From NCBI GenBank assembly GCA_947490035.1, contig CANLGS010000149.1, positions 1 through 7,917 of the forward strand: 7,917 nucleotides of DNA, read 5' to 3'. Source of the DNA: Gemmataceae bacterium (GTDB taxonomy: Bacteria > Planctomycetota > Planctomycetia > Gemmatales > Gemmataceae). The notes under the pieces were generated by a model. It was not told the origin of the DNA and made no database searches. It was given only the letters and a program-made list of their open reading frames with translations. This document shows, piece by piece, positions 1-7,917 of this stretch (positions are counted from its first letter, which is position 1; the number at the start of each line of letters is the position of its first letter). The position numbers and the translations under genes were made by a program.

Positions 1-142
1 GTTTTGCCAAACGCGACGACAGCAACAACGCGGGCGAGCCGGGTTCGGCACCCGCCCATCGCTCTGGGAACGGAGACTGTACCCGCCGCGTCCTTACCAA
101 CGCAAAATTACGCCACTGGCGGCGAACTTGTGAAACGGTCAT
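1..142. other. Window edge, non-coding, with small hairpin
   Basis: No convincing gene lies between the window edge and the stop codon of the leftward barrel gene. The only structure seen is an imperfect hairpin at 32-57: GGGCG (32-36) pairs with CGCCC (53-57), and inside it GCCG (38-41) pairs with CGGC (46-49) around a GGTT loop. It lies about 85 bases beyond the barrel stop codon and has no T-tract on either strand, so a role as that gene's terminator is possible but unproven. A plus-strand open frame across this stretch continues antisense into the barrel gene and reads as Arg/Ser/Pro-rich nonsense. Confidence 0.3.
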
Positions 143-1549
143 CTAGTAATCAAACTGCACGCCCACGACGATGCCGTGCGCGAGGAAGTCGCTGGACCGG
201 AACTGATTCACCGGGCGGCGCGGGCCGCCGGCCTGACCGAACGTCGGGTCGATCGGCACCTGCGAGAAGTTCACCACCGGGTCGATCACGTTCCCCGGCC
301 GCAGCACGTCCGACCAGAACAGCGCATTGTAGCCGACCCGCAGCGACACGTGCTTCGTCACCAGCAAGCCGAGTTCGAGGCCCGTCTCGCCGAGCATCGA
401 GAAGTCGGTGTTGGTGTCGCGGCCGATGTTGCCCGGCAGCGCCCGGATGCCGCCGGGCGCGGTGCGCGTGATGCCGAACCCGGTCGCGGTCGTCGTGCCG
501 TCCACGCGAAGAATCTGCTGGTTCGCGCCCACGCCGCCCTTGGTGAACGCGGTCAGCGTGAACCGCTCGTAGCGGGCCGCGACGCGGGCGCCGATCTGTC
601 CGCCGTGGAACTCGGTGCGCCCGCGGAACGAGTCTCGCGTGAACACCGTCACGCCCTGCGGCAAGACCGCGCCGTTGAACGTGCCTAGCCCGCCGGTCGC
701 CTGCGTCCGCCCCAGCAGTTCGACGCGCTCGTTCAACTGCAGGTGGCGGTACCCGAGCAACCCGTCCACGGTAACGCTCAAGTCGTCGTTCGCGTACCAC
801 CGGTGTAACAGGTTCGCTTCCGCGCCGAAGAGCTGCGTCGCGGTGCGGATGCCGAGCGAACCGGTGAACTGGCCGGGGAACGCGAAGTCGTACACCGTGG
901 GCACCCCGTTCGGGCCGAGCACCGGGGCCGAGACCACCGGCGTGCCGGTGCTGTCGCTGAAGAACGCCGCACTGCCCTCGCGGCCGAACATGAACCCGCT
1001 CAGTTCCGCGCCGAGTTCGCCGTCCTCGTCGAACCACTGCCCGACGGTGACGCGCGCCCCGTGGAACATGCCCACGTCGCGCGGCCCGGCGCCGAGCGCC
1101 CGCACGTTGCCGCGCCCGGGCACGGCCGGGTCCGCCAAGTTCGGGTTCCCGGTCGCGATCAGCCCCGGCACCGGCGTGTCGCGCAGGCTCCAGTACAGCC
1201 AGTCGCCGCGGACCCAGTACTCGTTCGAGGTGCGCGGCGGTCGCACGCGGTCGCACGAGGCGCACGGGTCGAACGCGAACCCGCACGGGTCGGTCGCGCC
1301 CGGTCCGGGCGGCACCATCGCGCCGGGCGGTCCGTACCACCCAGGCGGCCCCATCGGCGCCGCGGGCGGCCCCATCGGTGCCATCGGATCGCTGATCGGC
1401 GGCAACCGGTCCGGCGGCTGTGCGTACCCCGCGACGGGATACCCGACCGGCACGGGGTAGCCGCCCGAAACCGCCGGCGGCGGATACACTGCCCACGCGG
1501 GTGCCGCGAGCGCCAACACCGCCGTCATCGTCAACCCGAACTTCGGCAT
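143..1549 (-). CDS. BBP7 family outer membrane beta-barrel protein
   Basis: A 468-residue exported outer-membrane barrel of the planctomycete BBP7 family. Residues 1-20 are a signal peptide with a Lys near the N-terminus, a hydrophobic core and an AWA cleavage site. Residues 21-85 are a Pro/Gly/Tyr-rich linker with repeated PMGPP units, followed by a small Cys cluster (C89, C96, C99). The family hallmark starts at about 110 (EYWVRGDWLYW, then P-GLIATG). Alternating amphipathic strands follow to the end, where the chain stops in VGVQFDY; a terminal aromatic residue is expected for BAM-assembled barrels. A GGAGG Shine-Dalgarno lies 5 bases before the ATG, which fixes the start. No pore, substrate or enzymatic function is known for the family, so the cellular role is open. 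The gene is divergent from the DJ-1-like gene and apparently monocistronic within the window. The family call is by motif recognition and is strong; function is unassigned. Confidence 0.93.
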   Translation of the reverse strand: MPKFGLTMTAVLALAAPAWAVYPPPAVSGGYPVPVGYPVAGYAQPPDRLPPISDPMAPMGPPAAPMGPPGWYGPPGAMVPPGPGATDPCGFAFDPCASCDRVRPPRTSNEYWVRGDWLYWSLRDTPVPGLIATGNPNLADPAVPGRGNVRALGAGPRDVGMFHGARVTVGQWFDEDGELGAELSGFMFGREGSAAFFSDSTGTPVVSAPVLGPNGVPTVYDFAFPGQFTGSLGIRTATQLFGAEANLLHRWYANDDLSVTVDGLLGYRHLQLNERVELLGRTQATGGLGTFNGAVLPQGVTVFTRDSFRGRTEFHGGQIGARVAARYERFTLTAFTKGGVGANQQILRVDGTTTATGFGITRTAPGGIRALPGNIGRDTNTDFSMLGETGLELGLLVTKHVSLRVGYNALFWSDVLRPGNVIDPVVNFSQVPIDPTFGQAGGPRRPVNQFRSSDFLAHGIVVGVQFDY

Positions 1550-1554
1550 GACCG

Positions 1555-1559
1555 CCTCC
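1555..1559 (-). promoter_or_regulatory. Ribosome binding site of the BBP7 gene
   Basis: On the minus strand GGAGG lies 5 bases before the ATG at 1549-1547, a strong Shine-Dalgarno match. It favours this start over the longer upstream reading in the same region, which lacks protein-like sequence. Confidence 0.7.
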
Positions 1560-1614
1560 GCCTACGAGCGGAAAGCGCACCGCGACCCCGCGCGACGCAC
1601 TGTCCTTGTATCTG

Positions 1615-1645
1615 CTATCGACAGTTCTTTCGGAAAGGTTGATAG
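1615..1645. other. Hairpin in divergent BBP7 / DJ-1 gap
   Basis: CTATCGAC (1615-1622) pairs with GTTGATAG (1638-1645) through 8 pairs, one of them G-T. Inside, CTTT (1627-1630) pairs with AAAG (1634-1637) around CGG, leaving a four-base AGTT bulge on one side. It sits in the 147-bp gap between two divergent start codons, so it could be an operator or part of an untranslated leader. No convincing -35/-10 pair was found for either gene. Confidence 0.35.
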
Positions 1646-1687
1646 ACCCGACCGAATTTACCGAACCCGCACGACCCATACGGGCGC

Positions 1688-1692
1688 AGGGA
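1688..1692 (+). promoter_or_regulatory. Ribosome binding site of the DJ-1 family gene
   Basis: AGGGA lies 4 bases before the first of two adjacent ATG codons (1697) and 7 bases before the second (1700). Spacing slightly favours the second ATG, so the true protein may lack the first Met. Confidence 0.55.
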
Positions 1693-1696
1693 AGCA

Positions 1697-2317
1697 ATGA
1701 TGAACCGCGTTCAGACCGGAATCCTGATCTTCGACGACGCGGGAGTACTCGACTTCTGCGGGCCGTTTGAGGTGTTCAGCGCGGCGAGGTTGACCGAGGC
1801 GAAGCGGCGTGAGGAGCCGTCGCCGTTCGACGTGTTCCTCGTCGCGGAGACGGACGCCGCCGTCACCGCGAGTGGTGGGATGCGCGTGCTGCCGCGCCAC
1901 ACGTTCGAGACGTGCCCGGCGCTCGACCTACTTGTGGTGCCGGGCGGGTGGGGCACGCGGCGCGAGGTGGACAACCCGCGGGCCATCGAGTGGGTGGCGA
2001 AGCAGGCGAGCGGCGCGAAACTGGTGACTTCGGTGTGTACCGGGTCGTTCCTGCTCGGCCGCGCCGGGTTGCTCGCGGGGAAGCGTGCGACGACGCACTG
2101 GGCATCGCTCGACCGCATGCGCGCCGCGCTGCCGGGCGTGACCGTCGAGGACGGTTTGCACTGGGTGGAGGACGGCAACGTACTCACGTCGGCCGGGATC
2201 GCGGCCGGCATCGAACTGGCGGTGGTGGTGGCGAAGCTGTTCGGGGAGGCGGTCGCGCGGGCGACCGCGCAGCACATGGAGTACCCGTTCCCGGAATCGA
2301 ACGCGCGCCGCATTTAG
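1697..2317 (+). CDS. DJ-1/PfpI family protein (GATase1-like, isonitrile hydratase-like)
   Basis: A 206-residue single-domain member of the DJ-1/PfpI superfamily, closest in appearance to isonitrile hydratase and to the N-terminal GATase1-like domain of some AraC-type regulators. The opening strand is GILIFDDAGVLDFCGPFEVF, with the conserved acidic residue at D19. The LLVVPGGWG stretch (about 78-86) precedes the nucleophile elbow LVTSVCTGSFLLG, with candidate nucleophile C114 followed by T115. TTHW (H134) and the C-terminal HMEYPFPES signature complete the family pattern. No C-terminal AraC helix-turn-helix is present and length is normal for a stand-alone enzyme, so transcriptional regulation is unlikely. 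No signal peptide is seen, so it is probably cytoplasmic. Members include isonitrile hydratases, deglycase-like proteins and stress proteins; the substrate here cannot be read from sequence. It is divergent from BBP7 and convergent with the porin, with no obvious functional partner nearby. Confidence 0.92.
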   Translation: MMNRVQTGILIFDDAGVLDFCGPFEVFSAARLTEAKRREEPSPFDVFLVAETDAAVTASGGMRVLPRHTFETCPALDLLVVPGGWGTRREVDNPRAIEWVAKQASGAKLVTSVCTGSFLLGRAGLLAGKRATTHWASLDRMRAALPGVTVEDGLHWVEDGNVLTSAGIAAGIELAVVVAKLFGEAVARATAQHMEYPFPESNARRI

Positions 2318-2328
2318 AAGTGGTGACG

Positions 2329-2363
2329 CGCTCGCGGCTTCGCCAGTTGCGAAGCCGCGAGCG
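2329..2363. terminator. Perfect 15-bp hairpin between convergent genes
   Basis: The arms at 2329-2343 and 2349-2363 are perfect reverse complements (core CTCGCGGCTTCG) around a CAGTT loop. The hairpin starts 12 bases after the DJ-1-like stop and ends 11 bases before the porin stop, the right place for a bidirectional terminator of two convergent genes. Neither side has a run of T, so it is not a classical intrinsic terminator. It could instead be an RNA-stabilising 3' hairpin or a dispersed palindromic repeat. Confidence 0.6.
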
Positions 2364-2373
2364 GCGAGCACAA

Positions 2374-3717
2374 TCAATACCGGAGGATCACGTCCATCCC
2401 CGCGGTGTACAGGTTCGACTTGCCCTCGAACGGGCGGCTGTCGCTGTTGTGGTCGTACCGCGCGAACGGGCGGAAGATCACCCCCGGCTTGGGCGCATAC
2501 GCCACGCCGTAGGTCAGCGCGGTGTACGTCCCTTGCGACCCGGTGCGGAACCCCTTCGTGTCCTCGAACACCTCGGCGCGGAAGGTGCTCGTGACGTTGT
2601 CGCAGTGCTTGTAGATGAGGTAGTTCGCCGCCCCGTACCACGTCGCCGACCCGACAGCGCCGTTGCCCAGCGGGGCGCCGTCGATGTGCGAGAACGTCGC
2701 GTCCAGCACGTAGGTGAACTTGTCGCTGATGTTGCGCGTGTAGACAAGGTTGTACACGTTGTAGAACGGGAACCCGCGAGACGTGTCGAACCGCGGGTCG
2801 GTGAGCACCACGTTGAACAGCGCGTTCGACTTGCCCTCCTTCGGCGCCCACTTCAACTGGCCGATGTAGGTCGCCTGGTTGGGCGACGAGAAGGTGTTGT
2901 CCGCGCCCTGCACCAGCCCGTTCACGACCGTCCAGGTGTCGTCGAGCTGGGTGGTCACCATCGCACCGGTGTGGGTGAACGGGTTGTACTGGAACAGGTA
3001 CGACCGCGACACGAACGGCGTCTCCGCCCCCTGCACCAGTTCGTAGCCGACGAGCGTGGCGAACTTACCGACGCGCACCGTCGAACCCTTCGGCCCCACG
3101 TTCGGCAGGTACGCCTCGCCGTAGGCCTGGAACAGGTCGAATTGGTAGTCGCCGGTCTGCCCGTTGAACAGCCCGCGAGACTGCGAGAACCGCGCGTCGG
3201 TGCCGGGCAGAATCCACTCCGTGCGGAAGCCGAGCTGGAACTCCTCCTTGCTCGTGTCGATGTCCTTGTTGATCCGCAGGAAGTTCTGATTCATCTGAAA
3301 GAAGTTCGCGCGGTCGTTGAACGTGGTCGGCAGGTTGGTCCGGTCGGCGCTGCTGGCGGTGTAGTTGCCCTGCACCCAGCCGCTGATGCTGATCCCGTTG
3401 TCGTCGAGCAAGTTGCCGAACCCGGTGCCCTTCAGCGAGCGCATCAACAGGTACGGTTCCGGCTTCTTCGCCTCGTCCTTCTTCTCCTGGTCCTTTTTCT
3501 CGTCCTCCTTCTTCTCCTCACCCATTCCGTTGCCGTTCATGGGCGGCATCCCCGCGGGCGGCACGTCCTGCACCGGAAGCTTCATCGGCGGTTGCGCGAC
3601 CGGGGCCGGCGCGACCGCACCCGGATTGGGGATCGGTGGGAGGTACACGCCGCCCGACGCCGGTGGGGCCGGCTGTTGACCGGCGGTCAGCGCGGTGAGA
3701 AGTACGATCGTGTTCAT
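2374..3717 (-). CDS. BBP2/OmpL-like outer membrane beta-barrel porin
   Basis: A 447-residue predicted outer-membrane porin of the BBP2 (OmpL-like porin-2) type. After a short hydrophobic N-terminus (1-13) come a Pro-rich stretch (16-60) and a highly charged Glu/Lys linker (67-85). The barrel then starts at about 108 (GISISGWVQGNYT) and continues through RVGKFATLVGYE (about 215-226), NPFTHTGAM (245-253), NGLVQGADN (266-274) and a final segment rich in D, R and aromatics. It ends in VILRY, with the terminal aromatic expected for barrel insertion. The start was set at the ATG at 3717-3715 because GGAAGGA lies 4 bases upstream and hydrophobic sequence follows at once; the open frame itself continues to 3942. 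The N-terminus lacks the usual Lys/Arg, so an in-frame GTG at 3753, which would add a basic n-region, is an alternative. The family suggests passive uptake of small solutes; substrate is unknown. Confidence 0.88.
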   Translation of the reverse strand: MNTIVLLTALTAGQQPAPPASGGVYLPPIPNPGAVAPAPVAQPPMKLPVQDVPPAGMPPMNGNGMGEEKKEDEKKDQEKKDEAKKPEPYLLMRSLKGTGFGNLLDDNGISISGWVQGNYTASSADRTNLPTTFNDRANFFQMNQNFLRINKDIDTSKEEFQLGFRTEWILPGTDARFSQSRGLFNGQTGDYQFDLFQAYGEAYLPNVGPKGSTVRVGKFATLVGYELVQGAETPFVSRSYLFQYNPFTHTGAMVTTQLDDTWTVVNGLVQGADNTFSSPNQATYIGQLKWAPKEGKSNALFNVVLTDPRFDTSRGFPFYNVYNLVYTRNISDKFTYVLDATFSHIDGAPLGNGAVGSATWYGAANYLIYKHCDNVTSTFRAEVFEDTKGFRTGSQGTYTALTYGVAYAPKPGVIFRPFARYDHNSDSRPFEGKSNLYTAGMDVILRY

Positions 3718-3721
3718 GGAA

Positions 3722-3728
3722 TCCTTCC
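3722..3728 (-). promoter_or_regulatory. Ribosome binding site of the porin gene
   Basis: On the minus strand GGAAGGA lies 4 bases before the ATG at 3717. It supports the 447-residue product over upstream in-frame starts that would add about 75 non-conserved-looking residues. Confidence 0.65.
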
Positions 3729-3745
3729 GTAATTTGAAGTCGCGA

Positions 3746-3795
3746 AGTAGCACCCCTCGCGTCCGGTTCGTCCGTGAACCGGGTTCGGGGTGACT
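3746..3795 (-). promoter_or_regulatory. Structured leader of the porin gene
   Basis: A nested hairpin starts about 30 bases upstream of the porin ATG. CACCCC (3751-3756) pairs with GGGGTG (3787-3792), and inside it CCGGTTC (3763-3769) pairs perfectly with GAACCGG (3776-3782) around a 6-base loop. AGT (3746-3748) and ACT (3793-3795) can extend the outer stem past a two-base bulge. GGTTC at 3782-3786 repeats the half-site, giving three alternating GGTTC/GAACC elements. It may be an RNA leader element or a protein-binding dyad; no known riboswitch was recognised. Confidence 0.4.
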
Positions 3796-4029
3796 GGAGC
3801 GTTTCCAGCTAAGAGGTGTATCGACCCGCGTGGGCTGATGCTGACAGCGCATCCGAGCGCCCCAGATCGAATCGAATGTCGGAAAGACCAGTGGTAACGA
3901 GTGTTTGGGTAGTGGCGAATTTTCTGCCCGCGTAGACTTCAAGCCAGTGCCCTCATTTCAATCACATCTGCATTCATGTCGCGCACCTGTTCGGCGACGG
4001 ACACAAACTCACCTCTTCTCGCAATCGGC

Positions 4030-4059
4030 TTAACACTATATGGCCACGCGAGATAAAAT
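4030..4059 (+). promoter_or_regulatory. Candidate sigma70-type promoter for amt
   Basis: TTAACA (4030-4035) and TAAAAT (4054-4059), separated by 18 bases, each match the -35 and -10 consensus at five of six positions within the A+T-rich part of the gap. Transcription would start near 4066 and give a leader of about 125 bases before the amt start codon. This is a consensus match by eye only. Confidence 0.35.
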
Positions 4060-4172
4060 TTCACATCAATTCTCACGCGAGGCGGCACCCGGACTGCTTT
4101 ATGGCACCCGTCATACCCCCGCATTCGTTTGTCGTTGTCAGTGCTGAAAAACTGGCAAGCTCCTGCCTGGAT

Positions 4173-4192
4173 GTGCGTAACCAAGGTGCGTA

Positions 4193-4193
<1 letters not shown>
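4173..4193 (+). repeat. GTGCGTAA direct repeat over the amt start
   Basis: The octamer GTGCGTAA occurs at 4173-4180 and again at 4186-4193, a 13-base period. The second copy overlaps the Shine-Dalgarno-like AAGGTG (4183-4188) and the A of the ATG, so a factor bound there would cover the translation start. It may be chance. Confidence 0.35.
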
Positions 4194-6859
<2,666 letters not shown>

Positions 6860-6875
6860 GCGCGGGGCGCGCAGA

Positions 6876-6905
6876 AGACCAGGGGCTTACGCCCCTGGTT
6901 TCTTT
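6876..6905 (+). terminator. Terminator-like hairpin between amt and PII gene
   Basis: CCAGGGGC (6879-6886) and GCCCCTGG (6891-6898) form a perfect 8-bp GC-rich stem around TTAC. It can extend to 11 pairs with A6876-T6901, G6877-T6900 (wobble) and A6878-T6899. The downstream arm runs into TTTCTTT (6899-6905), as in an intrinsic terminator. It lies 16 bases after the amt stop and only 25 bases before the PII start codon, so it may act as a partial terminator that lowers PII expression relative to amt. The palindrome could also belong to a dispersed repeat family. Confidence 0.6.
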
Positions 6906-6930
6906 AATCCGCACACAACCACAAGTACCC

Positions 6931-7284
6931 ATGAAACTCATCATCGCAATCATCCGGCCCGAAAAGCTCGAAGACGTTCAGAAAGCGCTCGCGGAGCGCG
7001 ACGTGTACCTCATGACGGTCAGCGACGTGCGCGGCTGCGGGCGCCAGCGCGGGTACACCGAAGTGTACCGAACCACCGAGGTGCAAATTCAGCTGATACC
7101 GAAACTCAAACTGGAGATCGCGGTCAACGAAGCGTTCGTCGAAGCTACCGTCGAGGCGATCGTTCACGCGGCGCGCACCGGCGACACGGGCACTATCGGC
7201 GACGGGAAAATCTTCGTTCTGGCCCTCGAAGACTGCGTCCGCATCCGCACCGGCGAGCGCGGCTCCGAGGCCATCGGGCCGTGA
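6931..7284 (+). CDS. glnB: PII nitrogen regulatory protein (GlnB/GlnK)
   Basis: A 117-residue PII signal protein. As a trimer, PII proteins bind ATP or ADP and 2-oxoglutarate and regulate partners, here most plausibly blocking the Amt channel encoded just upstream. It aligns without gaps to E. coli GlnB through residue 84: opening MKLIIAIIRPEKLEDV, Q39 and K58 (Mg-ATP/2-oxoglutarate site), and the T-loop GRQRGYTEVYR. At position 51, where E. coli is uridylylated on Tyr, this protein has Val (Y46 is kept); position 49, Ser in phosphorylated cyanobacterial PII, is Thr. The B-loop reads TGDTGTIGDGK (83-93), three residues longer than the E. coli loop. The C-terminal IRIRTGERG motif is intact. 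No Shine-Dalgarno is visible; the upstream bases are CA-rich. The start is fixed by the conserved N-terminus. Whether it is functionally GlnB or GlnK cannot be decided; linkage to amt favours a GlnK-like role. Confidence 0.96.
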   Translation: MKLIIAIIRPEKLEDVQKALAERDVYLMTVSDVRGCGRQRGYTEVYRTTEVQIQLIPKLKLEIAVNEAFVEATVEAIVHAARTGDTGTIGDGKIFVLALEDCVRIRTGERGSEAIGP

Positions 7285-7312
7285 CCGGCGGGTTCTCACA
7301 TCGCATGAATAA

Positions 7313-7348
7313 TTCTGCAAACCACTACGTTCCTAGCGGTTTGTAGAA
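7313..7348. other. Hairpin downstream of the PII gene
   Basis: TTCTGCAAACC (7313-7323) pairs with GGTTTGTAGAA (7338-7348) over 11 positions with one G-T pair; CTA/TAG at 7325-7327 and 7334-7336 can pair inside the 14-base loop. It begins 28 bases after the PII stop. There is no T-tract on the plus strand, so it is at best a factor-dependent terminator or a 3' stabilising hairpin, or an operator for the downstream kinase gene. Confidence 0.4.
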
Positions 7349-7429
7349 CCGTCAAGTTCCGCGGAATCATTTGACTGCGCTCACTTCCGCTCGCACTGTA
7401 AACGCACGTTACCGAACTGCCGACCCTCG

Positions 7430-7462
7430 GCCCCCCGACCGCCGGTAGCGGCGCCAGGGGGC
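7430..7462. other. GC-rich hairpin upstream of cheA
   Basis: GCCCCC (7430-7435) pairs with GGGGGC (7457-7462), and inside, past an internal loop, CCGC (7439-7442) pairs with GCGG (7448-7451). It ends 24 bases before the GTG start of the kinase gene, where no clear Shine-Dalgarno is seen. It may influence translation or be incidental in this GC-rich DNA. Confidence 0.25.
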
Positions 7463-7486
7463 ACGCGCCACCTTCAACGGCACCCC

Positions 7487-7917
7487 GTGAACGACATCGT
7501 CCGCGAGTTCCTGGTCGAAAGTCACGAGAACCTCGCCCAGCTCGACCTCGACCTCGTGACTCTTGAAAAAGAGCCGGGTGAACGGGAAACGCTGGCCCGG
7601 GTGTTCCGCACCGTACACATCGTGAAGGGGACGGCTGGCTTCCTCGGCCTGGTGAAACTTCAAGCCGTCAGCCACGCCGGCGAGAGCCTGCTGAGTCGGC
7701 TCCGCGCCGGTGAAGTCGCCTTCAGCGCCGAGATCGCGACCGCGCTGCTGGGTGTCGTCGATGCGATCCGCAAAATGCTCGCGGCGCTCGAGATCGACGA
7801 GACCGAGGGCGACGGCGACTACAGCGAACTGATCCAGACGCTCGACCGGCTCACCCCGGCGAACGGGCCGCGCTCGCGGGTGCTGGGGGGTGGGAACGCC
7901 GCGCGCTCCGGTCGCGA
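7487..7917 (+). CDS. cheA: Chemotaxis histidine kinase CheA, N-terminal HPt part (truncated by window)
   Basis: The first 143 codons of a gene that runs off the right edge. The frame opens with GTG and reads VNDIVREFLVESHENLAQLD, a typical start of CheA-type kinases. Residues 1 to about 105 form a histidine phosphotransfer (HPt) four-helix domain. The phospho-acceptor motif is FRTVHIVKGTAGFLGL, with H44 as the acceptor and K47 and G48 conserved; the residue after His is Ile, where Thr or Ser is commoner. SHAGESLL (62-69) is the usual following helix. From about 123 the chain turns into a Pro/Gly/Arg-rich linker, as expected before the CheY-binding or dimerisation part. In CheA this His receives phosphate from the kinase domain and passes it to CheY or CheB. 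An in-frame TAG at 7334 limits upstream extension, and no better start codon lies between. A stand-alone HPt or a hybrid chemotaxis-like kinase remains possible because the catalytic part is out of view. Confidence 0.85.
   Translation, partial: MNDIVREFLVESHENLAQLDLDLVTLEKEPGERETLARVFRTVHIVKGTAGFLGLVKLQAVSHAGESLLSRLRAGEVAFSAEIATALLGVVDAIRKMLAALEIDETEGDGDYSELIQTLDRLTPANGPRSRVLGGGNAARSGR

Larger units (their letters stand above)
3718..4192. other. 475-bp divergent intergenic region, porin / amt
   Basis: No gene is supported here. The porin-proximal part holds a nested inverted repeat (3746-3795) and a small dyad (CTGGA 3794-3798 with TCCAG 3804-3808). The amt-proximal part, about 3940-4190, is clearly richer in A+T than the surrounding coding DNA. 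It holds a candidate sigma70-type promoter at 4030-4059 and a GTGCGTAA direct repeat at the amt start. A leftward open frame of 81 codons across 3939-4184 begins with TTG, has no ribosome binding site and shows no domain-like sequence. Confidence 0.6.

Noticed and set aside
1350..1390. Short GC-rich repeats as a possible tandem repeat or CRISPR-like array
   Set aside because: They encode the PMGPP-type repeats of the BBP7 proline-rich linker and have no spacer pattern.
1912..3732. A very long plus-strand open frame (606 codons) antisense to the porin
   Set aside because: It is an artefact of high GC: Arg/Val/Gly-rich with no domain pattern, and it overlaps two well-supported genes in other frames.
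4153..4168. Sigma54-like TGGCA...TGCC element just upstream of amt
   Set aside because: The GG and GC dinucleotides are separated by 9 bases rather than the 10 required, and sigma54 promoters tolerate spacing changes poorly. TGGCAC at 4101-4106 has no matching -12 element either.
3939..4184. 81-codon leftward open frame in the porin/amt gap
   Set aside because: It starts with TTG, has no ribosome binding site and no recognisable domain, and would overlap the amt promoter region.
7371..7402. TTGACT ... TGTAAA as a promoter for cheA
   Set aside because: The spacer is 20 bases, too long for a sigma70 promoter, and the -10 match is poor.

Overview
The window looks like a piece of a high-GC planctomycete chromosome, most likely from the Gemmataceae. 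The main evidence is the leftmost gene, a member of the BBP7 outer-membrane beta-barrel family that is essentially confined to planctomycetes, together with a second planctomycete-style barrel (BBP2/OmpL-like). Coding sequence is very GC-rich at third codon positions. The gap at about 3940-4190 is visibly richer in A+T than the rest. The lineage is inferred from protein families only; no rRNA or other marker is present.

Layout. Positions 143-1549 (-) encode a BBP7 outer-membrane barrel. It is divergent from a DJ-1/PfpI-family protein at 1697-2317 (+), which converges through a perfect 15-bp hairpin on a BBP2-type porin at 2374-3717 (-). A 475-bp divergent gap (3718-4192) holds a structured porin leader and a candidate sigma70-type promoter facing right. 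Next come an unusually large ammonium transporter (4193-6859, +), a terminator-like hairpin (6876-6905), a PII signal protein (6931-7284, +), and the start of a CheA-type chemotaxis kinase (from 7487, + strand, cut by the window edge).

Functional logic. The amt and PII genes form the classical ammonium uptake and sensing pair: Amt conducts ammonium across the inner membrane, and PII, reading ATP/ADP and 2-oxoglutarate, plugs the Amt pore from the cytoplasm when nitrogen is plentiful. The barrels are outer-membrane proteins. The DJ-1-like protein is probably a cytoplasmic enzyme unrelated to them.

Most unusual content. The 888-residue Amt keeps every diagnostic pore residue but carries three large additions: a secreted N-terminal coiled coil, a coiled-coil insertion of about 195 residues in the periplasmic loop between TM10 and TM11 (apparently a symmetric helical hairpin), and a C-terminal cytoplasmic domain of about 80 residues with a ferredoxin-like (PII-like) secondary-structure pattern. 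The loop between TM4 and TM5 is also long. The partner PII lacks the uridylylated Tyr51 and has a three-residue insertion in its nucleotide-binding B-loop. Together they suggest a modified ammonium transport or sensing complex with a large extracytoplasmic coiled-coil superstructure.
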